DNA from: Synechococcus sp. A10-1-5-1
GTDB lineage: Bacteria; Cyanobacteriota; Cyanobacteriia; PCC-6307; Cyanobiaceae
Reading direction: 5' to 3'
NCBI RefSeq assembly: GCF_023115425.1
Contig: NZ_CP096032.1
Location: 124,001 to 188,000 of the forward strand
DNA length: 64,000 nucleotides
Shown: positions 27,638-36,714 of the stretch, piece by piece
Numbering within the stretch: position 1 is the first letter of the stretch
Layout of the letters: the number at the start of each line of letters is the position of its first letter
Translations under genes and position numbers: made by a program
The notes under the pieces: model-generated
What the model was told of the DNA's origin: nothing
The model's input: only the letters and a program-made list of their open reading frames with translations
The model's database searches: none

Positions 27638-29764
27638 CTAGACGGCTACCAGGCCGGAGTGACGGATCAGGGCATCGCTTCTGGGTTGACGACCACGGAA
27701 GCACTCAAACACCTGTTTGGGATCGAGGCTTCCCCCCAGGCTGAGGACCGTGTTTCGGAAGCGGCGACCCGTTTCGCGAATTTGCTCCTCGTTCTCCAGT
27801 CCAACCTCTTCAAAGGCGCCAAAGGCGTCGGCACTCAAGACCTCCGCCCACTTGTAGGAGTAGTACCCGGCTGCATAGCCCCCCGCAAAAATGTGACCGA
27901 AGGCGCAGAGGAAGGCGTCCTCGTCGATGGGGGTTAACACGGATGTGGTGGTGGCAATCTCTCGCCTGAGAGCCTCTGGACTCACGCCGGAGTGAGGTTG
28001 CCATTGGCTGTGCAAGCGCAAGTCCACCAGGGCAAAGTGCACCTGCCGCAGGGTCGCCGAACCCCCCATGAAGGTTCGCGCGGACAGCAACTTGGTGTAC
28101 TCAGCCTCCGGTAGGGGTTCACCGGTCTTCCAGTGCCGGGCCATCCCCATCAAGGTGGCGCGGTCGTAGCACCAGTTCTCCATGAACTGGCTGGGCAGCT
28201 CAACGGCGTCCCACTCGACACCATTGATGCCGGCGGCTTGAGGGTGCTCCACGCTGGTGAGCATGTGCTGGAGGCCATGCCCGAATTCGTGGAAGAGGGT
28301 TTCGACCTCGTCAAAGGTCATCAGGCTCGGTGTGTCCCCGACTGGTGCACTCTGGTTGCAGATCAGGTAGGCCACCGGCAGGACCGAGCTGCCGTCATCG
28401 CGCTTGGAGCGCACAAGGCATTCATCCATCCAGGCTCCGCCACGCTTTGTCCCGGGACGGCTGTAGGGATCGAGGTAGAACCCGGCGATGGCCTCGCCCT
28501 GCTCCAGGATTCGGAAGAAACGCACATCCGGATGCCAGATCGGCGCGTCCCCATCGGCCGCTTCGATACTGATCCCGAACAGCCGTTCGCTCAGGGCAAA
28601 GAGCCCATCGAGGACCTGGGGTAGAGGGAACCAGGGGCGAAGGGCTTCGCTGTCGAGCTCGAAACTCTCCTGGCGAAGAATCTCAGACCAGTAACTGATG
28701 TCCCAGGCCTGGAGCTCCGCTGCCTCAGAAGCCCCATGGGCTTGGGCGCAGGCGGCCAGGGCCTGTAATTCCCGTTGCGCGATCGGATAGGCCGCGCTGC
28801 GCAGGTCCTCCAGTAGCGCTTCGACCGACTGCTCAGAGTCGGCCATTTTTGAGGCAATGCTGAGCTCCGCCCAGTTGGCAAATCCCAGACGCTCAGCCTG
28901 TTGCCGTCGCAGGGTCAGGATCTCTTCGATCAAGGGCCAGTTGTTGAGATCGCTGCCGTTCTGACCCGATGCCCTGCTGATGTGGGCCTTGTAGACCTGC
29001 TCCCGCAGGTCACGCCTGCGGCTGTATTTCATGAACGGGACATAGCGAGGCATGTCGAGCCCCATGAGCCATGGACCCTCCTCGGCGCTGGCGCTCTGAT
29101 CACCGGCCTGGCGGGCCGATTGGGCTAGCTGCTCCAGCAGGCTCGCCGGTAGTCCTATGACCTGGTCGGCTTCGGTTAGGCGCAGGGTCCAGTTGTTGGT
29201 GGCATCCAGAACGTGGTTACCGAAGCGGGTCGAGAGCTCAGCCAAGGTCTGACTGGTGGCGTTAAAGGCCTCTTTAGTGGCTCCACTTAGACCGACACCA
29301 CGCAGCTGCATGTCCCGCAGTTCTGCGTCCAGAATTCGTTGTTGCGTGCCATCGAGTTCTGATCGCCGTTCCTGCAGCTGCTTGAGGGCCCGATAGATCA
29401 CCTGGCTTTGGCCAGCGCGGTTGCCGAATTGAACAACCGCCGCCTGCTGGCTGGCATGGGCATCGCGCAGTTCAGGGCTGTTGCAGACCCCATTCAGGTG
29501 ACTGACCACACCCCAGCTCCAACGCAACCGTTCACCGAGTCGCTGGAGGGGAGCGATGACGTCGTTCCAGCTGAGTGCCAGGTCCTGATCCAGCTTCTGG
29601 CTTAGGGCTTCCTCCAGTGCTCCCAGCTCAGAGTCCAGGGACTGCATCAGTCCGGGGATGTGTTCGCTGACAGCCTCGGGAGTGATGGCCTCGAAGTTCG
29701 GCAGCCCCTCGCCGCGGAGGATCTCCGGCCGAGTGGTGGCGGTGGCGGCGCTGCTTACAGTCAT
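27638..29764 (-). CDS. M3-family oligopeptidase (oligopeptidase A-like)
   Basis: A 708-residue zinc metallopeptidase of the M3 family (PrlC/oligopeptidase A and thimet relatives) that degrades short peptides in the cytosol. The zinc motif HEFGH is at residues 492-496, within VETLFHEFGHGLQHML, and the third ligand glutamate follows in INGVEWDAVELPSQFMENW. The C-terminal FAGGYAAGYYSYKWAEV is the substrate-binding signature. The length is standard. It starts at the ATG at 29764 and runs toward the unknown gene at 26190. Confidence 0.94.
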   Translation of the reverse strand: MTVSSAATATTRPEILRGEGLPNFEAITPEAVSEHIPGLMQSLDSELGALEEALSQKLDQDLALSWNDVIAPLQRLGERLRWSWGVVSHLNGVCNSPELRDAHASQQAAVVQFGNRAGQSQVIYRALKQLQERRSELDGTQQRILDAELRDMQLRGVGLSGATKEAFNATSQTLAELSTRFGNHVLDATNNWTLRLTEADQVIGLPASLLEQLAQSARQAGDQSASAEEGPWLMGLDMPRYVPFMKYSRRRDLREQVYKAHISRASGQNGSDLNNWPLIEEILTLRRQQAERLGFANWAELSIASKMADSEQSVEALLEDLRSAAYPIAQRELQALAACAQAHGASEAAELQAWDISYWSEILRQESFELDSEALRPWFPLPQVLDGLFALSERLFGISIEAADGDAPIWHPDVRFFRILEQGEAIAGFYLDPYSRPGTKRGGAWMDECLVRSKRDDGSSVLPVAYLICNQSAPVGDTPSLMTFDEVETLFHEFGHGLQHMLTSVEHPQAAGINGVEWDAVELPSQFMENWCYDRATLMGMARHWKTGEPLPEAEYTKLLSARTFMGGSATLRQVHFALVDLRLHSQWQPHSGVSPEALRREIATTTSVLTPIDEDAFLCAFGHIFAGGYAAGYYSYKWAEVLSADAFGAFEEVGLENEEQIRETGRRFRNTVLSLGGSLDPKQVFECFRGRQPRSDALIRHSGLVAV

Positions 29765-29827
29765 TGGGGCTGAGGCAATGGGCCTGTGATCAGCCCATTT
29801 CAGCCCAGTTGCAGACCCAGGCGGGGA

Positions 29828-31453
29828 TCAGCCGAGGGCGGGTAGCCGAAGGGCAACCACGGCGTGTTGCGCGAGGTTGTTGGAAAGGGCTGTTGTGCTC
29901 GCCTCGTAGAGATCAATCGCCAAGCGGGGCCAGAAGCCAATGACCAGGGTCGGGACCAGCAGGGTCAGGCCAATCATTAATTCCCTGGGCTTCATGTCGC
30001 CAAGCACTGCCAGTGCGGGGATCCGTGGGCCAAAGAACACCCGTCGGCAGAGGCTCAACAGGTAAATGGGGGTAAGAACCACTCCGATGGCGGCCAGGAC
30101 AACGGCGATCACCCGGAAGCCGACCGTGAAGCTGTCGTTGCTGGTGACGCCGAGAAACACCGTGATTTCACTGACGAAACCGCTCATGCCCGGCAGGGCA
30201 AGGGAGGCCAGGGAGCTGGCGACAAAGAAGGCAAAGGTGATCGGCAGAACCTTGGCCAGGCCACCCATGTTGGGGATCGAGAGGGTCTTGGTGCGTTCGT
30301 AGAAAACACCGGTGACGAAAAACATCGCTGCGGCGATCAGCCCGTGGCTGATCATCTGCAGCATCGCCCCGCTCATGCCAAGGCTGTCGATTGCTCCGAT
30401 GCCGAGGAGCACAAAGCCCATGTGACTGACGGAGCTGCAGGCGATCCGTCGTTTGACGTTGTCCTGTGCGAAGGCATTGAGGGCCCCATAGACGATGTTG
30501 ACGATGCCCAGGACAATGAGAGCCGGAGCCAATTGCACGTGTGCCTCAGGCAGCATCTGCACGTTGAAGCGCAGCAGGGCATACCCCCCCATCTTCAGCA
30601 GCACCCCCGCCAGAAGCATCGAAACCGGTGCATTGGCTTCACCGTGGGCATCGGGGAGCCAGGTGTGGAGCGGGAACATCGGCAGCTTCACACCGAAGCC
30701 GACCAGGAAGCCCAGATAACAGAGCAGGCCGAAGACACCCCCGGGGGAGCGGGCGATGAGTTCGCTCAGGTTGAGGGTGAAGGGGCCATTGAGGGCAAGG
30801 GCAAGGCCGCTGAGAAGAATCAGCAGTGACGCTGTGGCGGTGTAGAGGATGAATTTCGTGGCGGCGTATTGACGCTGTTGGCCGCCCCAGATGGCAATGA
30901 GGAGGTAGACCGGAACCAGCTCCAGCTCCCAGGCCAAGAAGAAGAGCAGGAAGTCTTGGGAGAGGAACACCAAGGCTTGGGCTGATGCCTGGACCAGAAG
31001 CAGAGCGAAGTAGAGCCGCGTCTTTTTCTGGATGTTCCAACTCGCTGCCACCGAGAGCAACGTGACCAGTCCAGAAAGAACCACAAGCGGTGCTGAGAGC
31101 CCATCGGTGGCCAGGGACCACTCCAGTCCGAGGGATGGGACCCAGGCAAAACGCTCAACCAACTGCAGCCCAGCGATCGAACCGTCGTAATGCTGGCTGT
31201 AGACGTAGAGCATCAGCCCCAGATCAGCCAAAAGCGTGATCAGGGCAACGGTCCGAGGGAGTTTGGGATCGGTGCCATCTCCCGGGAGGAGCATCACCAG
31301 CGGAGCGATCGCGACTGGCAGCAGAGCGATCAGGCTCAGCCAAGGGAACGTGGTGGGCGCCGCCGCCAGGATGCCATCGGCTAGGGCGGAGTCACCAAAT
31401 GCTGAGCCTGGAAGCGCAGCGGACGCGGCCATCAGGGGCAGGTTGGCGTCCAT
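29828..31453 (-). CDS. ndhD: NDH-1 subunit NdhD (NuoM-like)
   Basis: A 541-residue integral membrane proton-pumping subunit of the cyanobacterial NDH-1 complex. About fourteen helices can be traced. The conserved [20 protein letters not shown] carries the glutamate for proton transfer, and [16 protein letters not shown] and [11 protein letters not shown] are family motifs. The ATG at 31453 is preferred over an upstream GTG. Paralogs D1 to D4 serve respiration or CO2 uptake; no ndhF lies next to it here, so the D1-like respiratory form is the likelier reading. It follows thrB by 155 bases. Confidence 0.92.
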   Translation of the reverse strand: MDANLPLMAASAALPGSAFGDSALADGILAAAPTTFPWLSLIALLPVAIAPLVMLLPGDGTDPKLPRTVALITLLADLGLMLYVYSQHYDGSIAGLQLVERFAWVPSLGLEWSLATDGLSAPLVVLSGLVTLLSVAASWNIQKKTRLYFALLLVQASAQALVFLSQDFLLFFLAWELELVPVYLLIAIWGGQQRQYAATKFILYTATASLLILLSGLALALNGPFTLNLSELIARSPGGVFGLLCYLGFLVGFGVKLPMFPLHTWLPDAHGEANAPVSMLLAGVLLKMGGYALLRFNVQMLPEAHVQLAPALIVLGIVNIVYGALNAFAQDNVKRRIACSSVSHMGFVLLGIGAIDSLGMSGAMLQMISHGLIAAAMFFVTGVFYERTKTLSIPNMGGLAKVLPITFAFFVASSLASLALPGMSGFVSEITVFLGVTSNDSFTVGFRVIAVVLAAIGVVLTPIYLLSLCRRVFFGPRIPALAVLGDMKPRELMIGLTLLVPTLVIGFWPRLAIDLYEASTTALSNNLAQHAVVALRLPALG

Positions 31454-31607
31454 CGCGTACACGGCTTTTGGATGTCTTCGGTGATATCCCGTATCTGGGT
31501 CCAGCCCTCAGGGGACTCAACCCTCCTCCTACGGGAGGTGCCTATTGGCAATCAAATCTACCAGCGAGACAGATCTGCCCTAGGCATTTCTACCCAGGGT
31601 TCAACCC

Positions 31608-32552
31608 CTAGGAAGGCAGGTGGTCCCAGCGGCTCCCGCCCTGGTGGAGTTGCAGAACTTGAGAGCGCGAGGCAACGCCGGCACCCTCCCAGGCCCGCAC
31701 CATCGTTTTGCTGACCGCCACAGTGGATTCCTCTGGGCAAAGCGCCAGGATGCTTGGCCCGGCGCCGCTGATGACGCAGCCCCAGGCTCCTGCACCCATG
31801 GCTGCATTGCGGACCTCCTGGCCCCCTTGGATCAGGCCCCAGCGATAGGGCTCATGGATGCGGTCGTGCATGCCATCGGCGATGAGGTCGCCGTTTCCGG
31901 TCCGCAGGCCCTGCAGCAGCAGGGTCAGGCAACCCAAGTTGGTGACCGCATCCGGGATGGAGATGGCCTTCGGCATGACCCGCCGGGCTTCGCTGGTGGA
32001 TAGGCGGATCGCAGGAATGGCGACCACCACCATCACCTTGGGGTCCCACTCACAGCGCACGACCCTCCAGCGATGGGATGCTGCCCGCGCCGTCAAGCAG
32101 AGGCCTCCCAGCAAAGAAGGAACCACGTTGTCGGGGTGCCCCTCAATGTCAATGGCGAGCTCAAGCAGCTTCTCGCGGCTGAGCTTCTCGCCGATCAGGG
32201 CGTTGGCTCCCATCAATCCAGCCACGATCGCAGTGGCACTGCTTCCGAGTCCCCGGGCGGGGGGGACCGCTAGGCGAACCCGTGCCTCGACAGCAATCGG
32301 TTCTTCACCTGCCTCCTTCCAAACCCGCTGAGCGGCGCGATAGATGAGGTTGTCGGGGCCTCCGCGAAGGTGGGATCCCTCGCTGCCTTCAATCACCAGT
32401 TCAAACCGCTCGCCACTGCCTTCGATGCAGCGCATCTCGAAGCGGTTATTCAGATCGAGGGCTGCTCCAAGGCAATCAAAACCGGGACCCAAGTTGGCTG
32501 TTGTGGCGGGGACATCCACCACAACCCCCTGTCCAATGCGGGGGCGGGCCAT
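31608..32552 (-). CDS. thrB: Homoserine kinase
   Basis: A 314-residue GHMP kinase that phosphorylates homoserine in threonine synthesis. The N terminus has VDVPATTANLGPGFDCLG, and the ATP loop is LAVPPARGLGSSATAIVAG. The C-terminal GAGAWGCVISGAGPSILAL is the third GHMP motif. The start is the ATG at 32552. It is the last gene of a thrS-glk-thrB run on the minus strand, separated from glk by 31 bases. Confidence 0.95.
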   Translation of the reverse strand: MARPRIGQGVVVDVPATTANLGPGFDCLGAALDLNNRFEMRCIEGSGERFELVIEGSEGSHLRGGPDNLIYRAAQRVWKEAGEEPIAVEARVRLAVPPARGLGSSATAIVAGLMGANALIGEKLSREKLLELAIDIEGHPDNVVPSLLGGLCLTARAASHRWRVVRCEWDPKVMVVVAIPAIRLSTSEARRVMPKAISIPDAVTNLGCLTLLLQGLRTGNGDLIADGMHDRIHEPYRWGLIQGGQEVRNAAMGAGAWGCVISGAGPSILALCPEESTVAVSKTMVRAWEGAGVASRSQVLQLHQGGSRWDHLPS

Positions 32553-32583
32553 GCGCTCTGTTCTGCTGGGCTCAGTGTCCCAC

Positions 32584-33588
32584 TCAGGCGTTCAGATGCC
32601 GGGCCCGGCAGGCGGCGCTGAAGAGCCCTGTCTCTCCATCGACCAAGGCATGGACTGGGATTTGTTCCACCACTGGGCTGAGACGTCCTTTGTTGAGGAA
32701 GGGGCGGAGGAACCGCTCTGACCTCAGTTCATCGAGCAACTTGCCCGCTGTTCCTCCTCCCACCCAGAGACCGCCATAGCAAAGGCTCTGTAGAGCCAGA
32801 TCCCCAGCACAGCTGCCGTAGGCCTCCAGCCAGAGATCCAAGGCCGCGCGGGCGAGGGGATCACCGCCGCCCGCCGCCGCCGCTGTGGCCGCTGGAAGCT
32901 CGGTGTCTGCGGTGCCCATCAAGGCGTGGTTGCGCCCATCGGGATGGGTCGCCAGGTGCCAGCGCATCACATCCCCCAACCCTGTGCCGCTGACGATCCG
33001 TTCGATCGAGAGGCGCGGGAGGTTCAGCTCGGCCATCAGCCAGCGCTTGAGTTGCCACTGCTTTTCGTTGCAGGGGGCGAACTCGCCGTGGGAGGCCTCG
33101 CTGGCCATGGCCTGCAAGCCGCTGGCCGTTGGAATTCCCACGGCGACCCCGAGGCCAGTCCCAGCACCGAGGATGGCAATGGGAGCCTTCGGGTCCGGCT
33201 GACCGCCAGAAGGGTCCCGCAGGGTCGTTTGTTGTTCGGGCTGCAGATGCGGTAGCCCGTAGATCAAGACCGCAAAGTCATTGACCAGCTCGACGGCCTT
33301 GAGCTGGCAGTCCCGCGCTAGTCGTTCCTCCTCCAGGAGCCAGGGCAGGTTGGTGAGCTTGACGCGTCCCTGCCGGACCGGTCCAGCAATGGCAAAGCAG
33401 GCCTGCTGCGGGCGCGCGAAGGTCTGGGCTTGGCCTTCGAGGAAGTGGTTGACCAGGGCTGAGAAATCAGGCCAATCGGCGGAGACGTAGCGCTGGCTCG
33501 CGCGCTGGATCAGCGCCGTTCCTTCGAGGCTGTACAGCCCGAGAAGTGTCTTGGTGCCGCCGATATCGCCGGCTAGAAGCGTGGTCAT
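32584..33588 (-). CDS. glk: Glucokinase (Glk type)
   Basis: A 334-residue glucokinase of the bacterial Glk family (not ROK), phosphorylating glucose at position 6. The phosphate loop LLAGDIGGTKTLLGLY is at 4-19, FAIAGPVRQGRVKLTNLPW is the substrate loop, and LGAGTGLGVAVG follows. It uses ATP in the cytosol. The ATG at 33588 is six bases from the thrS stop, so it is co-transcribed. A ROK-type kinase at 20533 may share the job. Confidence 0.94.
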   Translation of the reverse strand: MTTLLAGDIGGTKTLLGLYSLEGTALIQRASQRYVSADWPDFSALVNHFLEGQAQTFARPQQACFAIAGPVRQGRVKLTNLPWLLEEERLARDCQLKAVELVNDFAVLIYGLPHLQPEQQTTLRDPSGGQPDPKAPIAILGAGTGLGVAVGIPTASGLQAMASEASHGEFAPCNEKQWQLKRWLMAELNLPRLSIERIVSGTGLGDVMRWHLATHPDGRNHALMGTADTELPAATAAAAGGGDPLARAALDLWLEAYGSCAGDLALQSLCYGGLWVGGGTAGKLLDELRSERFLRPFLNKGRLSPVVEQIPVHALVDGETGLFSAACRARHLNA

Positions 33589-33594
33589 CGAGGA

Positions 33595-35427
33595 TCAGCA
33601 GGGACTGATCTTGAGCCCCGCTCCCCGATCTTGATTCGCCGCTTGAGCAGCGGCCACAAGGGTGTCAAAGGCGATGCTGCCGAGGTCTCCATCCCGGCGG
33701 CTGCGGAGGCTGATGGTCCCACCTTCGGCTTCCTTGGCGCCGATCACCCCTAGGACGGGGATCTTCATCTGTTCGCCGTTGCGAATCAGCTTGCCCAGTC
33801 GATCACCGGAGTGGTCGACGCTGGCCCGGACTCCAGCCGCTTTCAAGCCTGCGGCAACGGATTCGGCGTAGTCGCGCACCTCATCAGTCACCGGCAGTAG
33901 ACGGATCTGTTCGGGCGCAAGCCAGAAGGGGAAGTCGCCGGCGTAGTTCTCGGTCATGATCCCGAAGAACCGTTCCAGCGAGCCAAAGATGGCGCGGTGG
34001 ATCATGATCGGCCGCTGCCTTGAACCGTCGGCGGCGACGTAGTTCAGGTCGAAGCGCTCCGGCAGGTTGAAGTCCAGCTGGATCGTGGAGCATTGCCACA
34101 TCCGGCCAATGGCGTCCTCGATCTTGAGGTCAATCTTCGGTCCGTAGAACGCACCGCCTCCTTCATCGATTTTGTAGTCCCAGCCTTTGCGCTCCAGCGC
34201 TTCGATCAGGCCCTGGGTCGCTAGATCCCAGACCGCGTCTTCACCGATGGATTTCTCGGGACGGGTCGAGAGGTTGATTTCGTAGTTCAGGAAATCGAAG
34301 GTCGAGAGGATCTGTTCGGTCAGATTCAAAATCGCCAGGATCTCGTCGCTGATCTGCTCAGGGAGGCAGAAGACGTGGGCGTCGTCCTGGGTGAAGCCGC
34401 GGACGCGCATCAGTCCATGCATGACCCCGGGGCGCTCATAGCGGTAGACCGTCCCCAGCTCGGCCCAGCGGATCGGTAGTTCGCGGTAACTGCGCAGGGT
34501 GCTGGCGTAGGTCAGCACGTGGAAGGGGCAGTTCATGGGCTTGAGCTGGTATTCCCGCTCATCCACCTGCATCGGGCCGAACATCGACTCGCTGTAGAAG
34601 TCGAGGTGCCCGGAGGTCTTCCAGAGGCTGATGTCTGCGACGTGGGGGGTATAGAGCAGCTCGTAACCGGCGTTGAAGTGAAGCTCTCGCCAGAGGTTCT
34701 CGATCAACAGGCGCATGCGGGCGCCGCGGGGGTGCCAGAACACCAAGCCGGCACCGGCTTCGTCTTCTATCGAGAACAAATCGAGGTCGGTGCCGATTCG
34801 CCGGTGATCCCGTCGCTTGGCTTCTTCCTGCCTGCGCTTGTACTCGCTGAGCTGCTCTGGGGTTTCCCAAGCGGTCCCGTAGATCCGCTGAAGCTGGGCC
34901 TTGTTCTCATCGCCGCGCCAGTAAGCACCGGCGACGCTCTCGAGGTCGAAGGCTTTGGCGTTGAGGTCTTTGGTGTTGCTGACGTGGGGGCCGGCACAGA
35001 GATCCCACCACTCCTCCCCGAGGGTGTAGAGGGTGATGGGCTCGTGAATCCCCGCCAGGATTTCGAGCTTGTAGGGCTCGTTCTGGGCCTGAATCTTGCG
35101 TTCGGCCTCAGCGCGGCTCACCTCAAGGCGCTCCAGCGGGAGCTTCTTGTTGATGAGCTTGATCATTTCCTTCTTGATGGCCTTGAGGTCGGCCTCCGTG
35201 AAGGGGTCAGGATTATCGAAGTCGTAGTAGAAGCCGTTTTCGGTCCAGGGACCAATGGTCACCTGGGCTTTTGGAAAGAGCCGCTGGACCGCCATGGCCA
35301 TCACATGGCTCATGGAGTGGCGGATGCGCAGAAGCTGCTCGCTCTCGCTGGTCTTGGGCAGATGCACCGTCACCACGTCCTGCCCCGCTTCACTGGCTGC
35401 AGGCTCGGCAGGTCGGGTCGCGGTCAC
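33595..35427 (-). CDS. thrS: Threonyl-tRNA synthetase
   Basis: A 610-residue class II aminoacyl-tRNA synthetase. The editing domain starts almost at once, with HSMSHVMAMAVQRLF near residue 38, so the N-terminal TGS domain of the usual 640-residue form appears to be absent. The catalytic core has the zinc ligands in MNCPFHV and in the HRAIFGSLERF stretch. The anticodon domain ends at DRLGKLIRNGEQMKIP. The start is a GTG at 35427. It diverges from the DUF2605 gene. It heads the thrS-glk-thrB run. Confidence 0.95.
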   Translation of the reverse strand: MTATRPAEPAASEAGQDVVTVHLPKTSESEQLLRIRHSMSHVMAMAVQRLFPKAQVTIGPWTENGFYYDFDNPDPFTEADLKAIKKEMIKLINKKLPLERLEVSRAEAERKIQAQNEPYKLEILAGIHEPITLYTLGEEWWDLCAGPHVSNTKDLNAKAFDLESVAGAYWRGDENKAQLQRIYGTAWETPEQLSEYKRRQEEAKRRDHRRIGTDLDLFSIEDEAGAGLVFWHPRGARMRLLIENLWRELHFNAGYELLYTPHVADISLWKTSGHLDFYSESMFGPMQVDEREYQLKPMNCPFHVLTYASTLRSYRELPIRWAELGTVYRYERPGVMHGLMRVRGFTQDDAHVFCLPEQISDEILAILNLTEQILSTFDFLNYEINLSTRPEKSIGEDAVWDLATQGLIEALERKGWDYKIDEGGGAFYGPKIDLKIEDAIGRMWQCSTIQLDFNLPERFDLNYVAADGSRQRPIMIHRAIFGSLERFFGIMTENYAGDFPFWLAPEQIRLLPVTDEVRDYAESVAAGLKAAGVRASVDHSGDRLGKLIRNGEQMKIPVLGVIGAKEAEGGTISLRSRRDGDLGSIAFDTLVAAAQAANQDRGAGLKISPC

Positions 35428-35483
35428 GGCGGCGGCATAGCGACCCCGATCCTACGCAGCGCAATTCAGGCCATCACTAGGGT

Positions 35484-35852
35484 GTGGAGGTGACCAACCC
35501 TCAAGGATCCCAGGCTGAGTCCGCTGAGTTGCTCGACCATTTGCTCGAGTCACTGTTTGGTGACTTCTGCCATTGGTTTGAGCGAGGTCTGGTCCTCTTG
35601 GATCATGCCCCTGATCACTTGGTCCCTCCGCAGGAGCAGCGGGAGTTCCGTGCGGCTCTGCAGGAGGGGCTTCAGGCGATTGCTGCCACGCAGTCGCTTC
35701 GGGCTGCTTGCTCGACGCCCATGGCGGTAGACATGGACGCCATGACCCCCTGGCATCGCCTGATGATGCGGGTCTGGAATCTCTCCGCGATGTTGCGGAT
35801 GGCGGGAGTCCCGTTGCCTGAGCAGCAGCGCCCCGAGACTCCTCAGGCCTGA
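35484..35852 (+). CDS. DUF2605 family protein
   Basis: A 122-residue soluble protein with LLDHLLESLFGDFCHWFERG near the start and a C-terminal DMDAMTPWHRLMMRVWNLSA, which match the cyanobacteria-restricted DUF2605 family. The family is mostly helical and its role is not known. The start is the GTG at 35484 (a second GTG at 35490 is possible). It diverges from thrS by 56 bases. Its last 10 bases overlap the convergent lysozyme-like gene. Confidence 0.75.
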   Translation: MEVTNPQGSQAESAELLDHLLESLFGDFCHWFERGLVLLDHAPDHLVPPQEQREFRAALQEGLQAIAATQSLRAACSTPMAVDMDAMTPWHRLMMRVWNLSAMLRMAGVPLPEQQRPETPQA

Positions 35853-36514
35853 GCCCAGCGGCTGCGCTTGAGTTGCTTGAGGTTGTTCTCGTAGAAGTTG
35901 GCCAGTTCTGTGGCTTTCTTCACCGGTTGGCCATAGGCGCTCAGGCCGTTATGGCTCGGGAACGAGGCCCACTCCTTCGAGAGGACAGCCATGACATTGC
36001 GGGTGAGACCGCTTCGGTCCACCTGGTCGAGCACACCACGGCGATCGATCAGATAGAGAGCAGCCTGGTCCTGATTACGGGGCTTGAAGCTGCGCAAGCT
36101 GAGTTTGGTGGCGGCTTCTTTCCAGGTGCCGGGTAAAAACTGATAGGCCCCTGCGGCCGCGCTGGTGTAGCGCTTCACCACCACCACCTCTGGGTGCTTG
36201 GCCAAGCTGCTGAAACGGCCGCCGCCATAGAGGGTGCGGTAGCCCTCATGGCCCTGCTTCCAGGTGCCTTCGGCGTAGCGGATCGTGTTCAGGAGTGCGC
36301 GCCGCTCGGGCGTGATCGCGTAGAGCTCATCCGCATCGCTTTGGCTGGCAGCGGCCACAACGTGCTCGAGGGATTGATCCACCTCTGTGCCTTTTGAGGG
36401 GGCAACAAGGGGGCCAGCGGCCAGGAGCAGCAGACCGAGGGAACAGGCCGGAGCGGCTGCACGACTCGGCTTGAGGGAGTGCTGTAGCGGATGACGGATT
36501 GGCAAGCGGCACAA
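35843..36514 (-). CDS. Secreted lysozyme-like protein (glycoside hydrolase family 104 type)
   Basis: A 223-residue exported protein. A signal peptide (residues about 1-38, PACSLGLLLLAAGPLVAP) is followed by a domain like the lambda endolysin group. NTIRYAEGTWKQGHEGYRTL has the catalytic glutamate in YAEGT, then YGGGRFSSLAKHP and the SAAAGAYQFLPGTWKEAA signature. Such enzymes cut peptidoglycan sugar chains, so it is probably a wall-remodelling enzyme. The start is a TTG at 36514, with a TTG nine bases downstream as alternative. The function is predicted, not proven. Confidence 0.8.
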   Translation of the reverse strand: MCRLPIRHPLQHSLKPSRAAAPACSLGLLLLAAGPLVAPSKGTEVDQSLEHVVAAASQSDADELYAITPERRALLNTIRYAEGTWKQGHEGYRTLYGGGRFSSLAKHPEVVVVKRYTSAAAGAYQFLPGTWKEAATKLSLRSFKPRNQDQAALYLIDRRGVLDQVDRSGLTRNVMAVLSKEWASFPSHNGLSAYGQPVKKATELANFYENNLKQLKRSRWAQA

Positions 36515-36714
36515 CTGCGCAGTTCAACGAGACTGCTGGCTAATCGAGTCCCAAGGTGAGACTTCCCGGCCGAACTGGACAGTGGGCCAGTCAATGTGCT
36601 TTGGAAGTTTTTGAGCTGGGGAGAGTGATTTGGGTGGACTTGGTGAGCTGGGCTTGCGTTGATGAATTAGCCACCTTTATCTTTCCTTCCGTTTTTGATT
36701 AAGGGCTTTGGAAG

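Noticed and set aside
31590-31612. T-arm-like GGGTTCAACCCC upstream of ndhD
   Set aside because: No matching acceptor, D or anticodon stems, so not a tRNA.
34519-35493. 324-codon plus-strand frame opposite thrS
   Set aside because: Shadow of thrS codon bias; repetitive Gly/Val/Leu composition.
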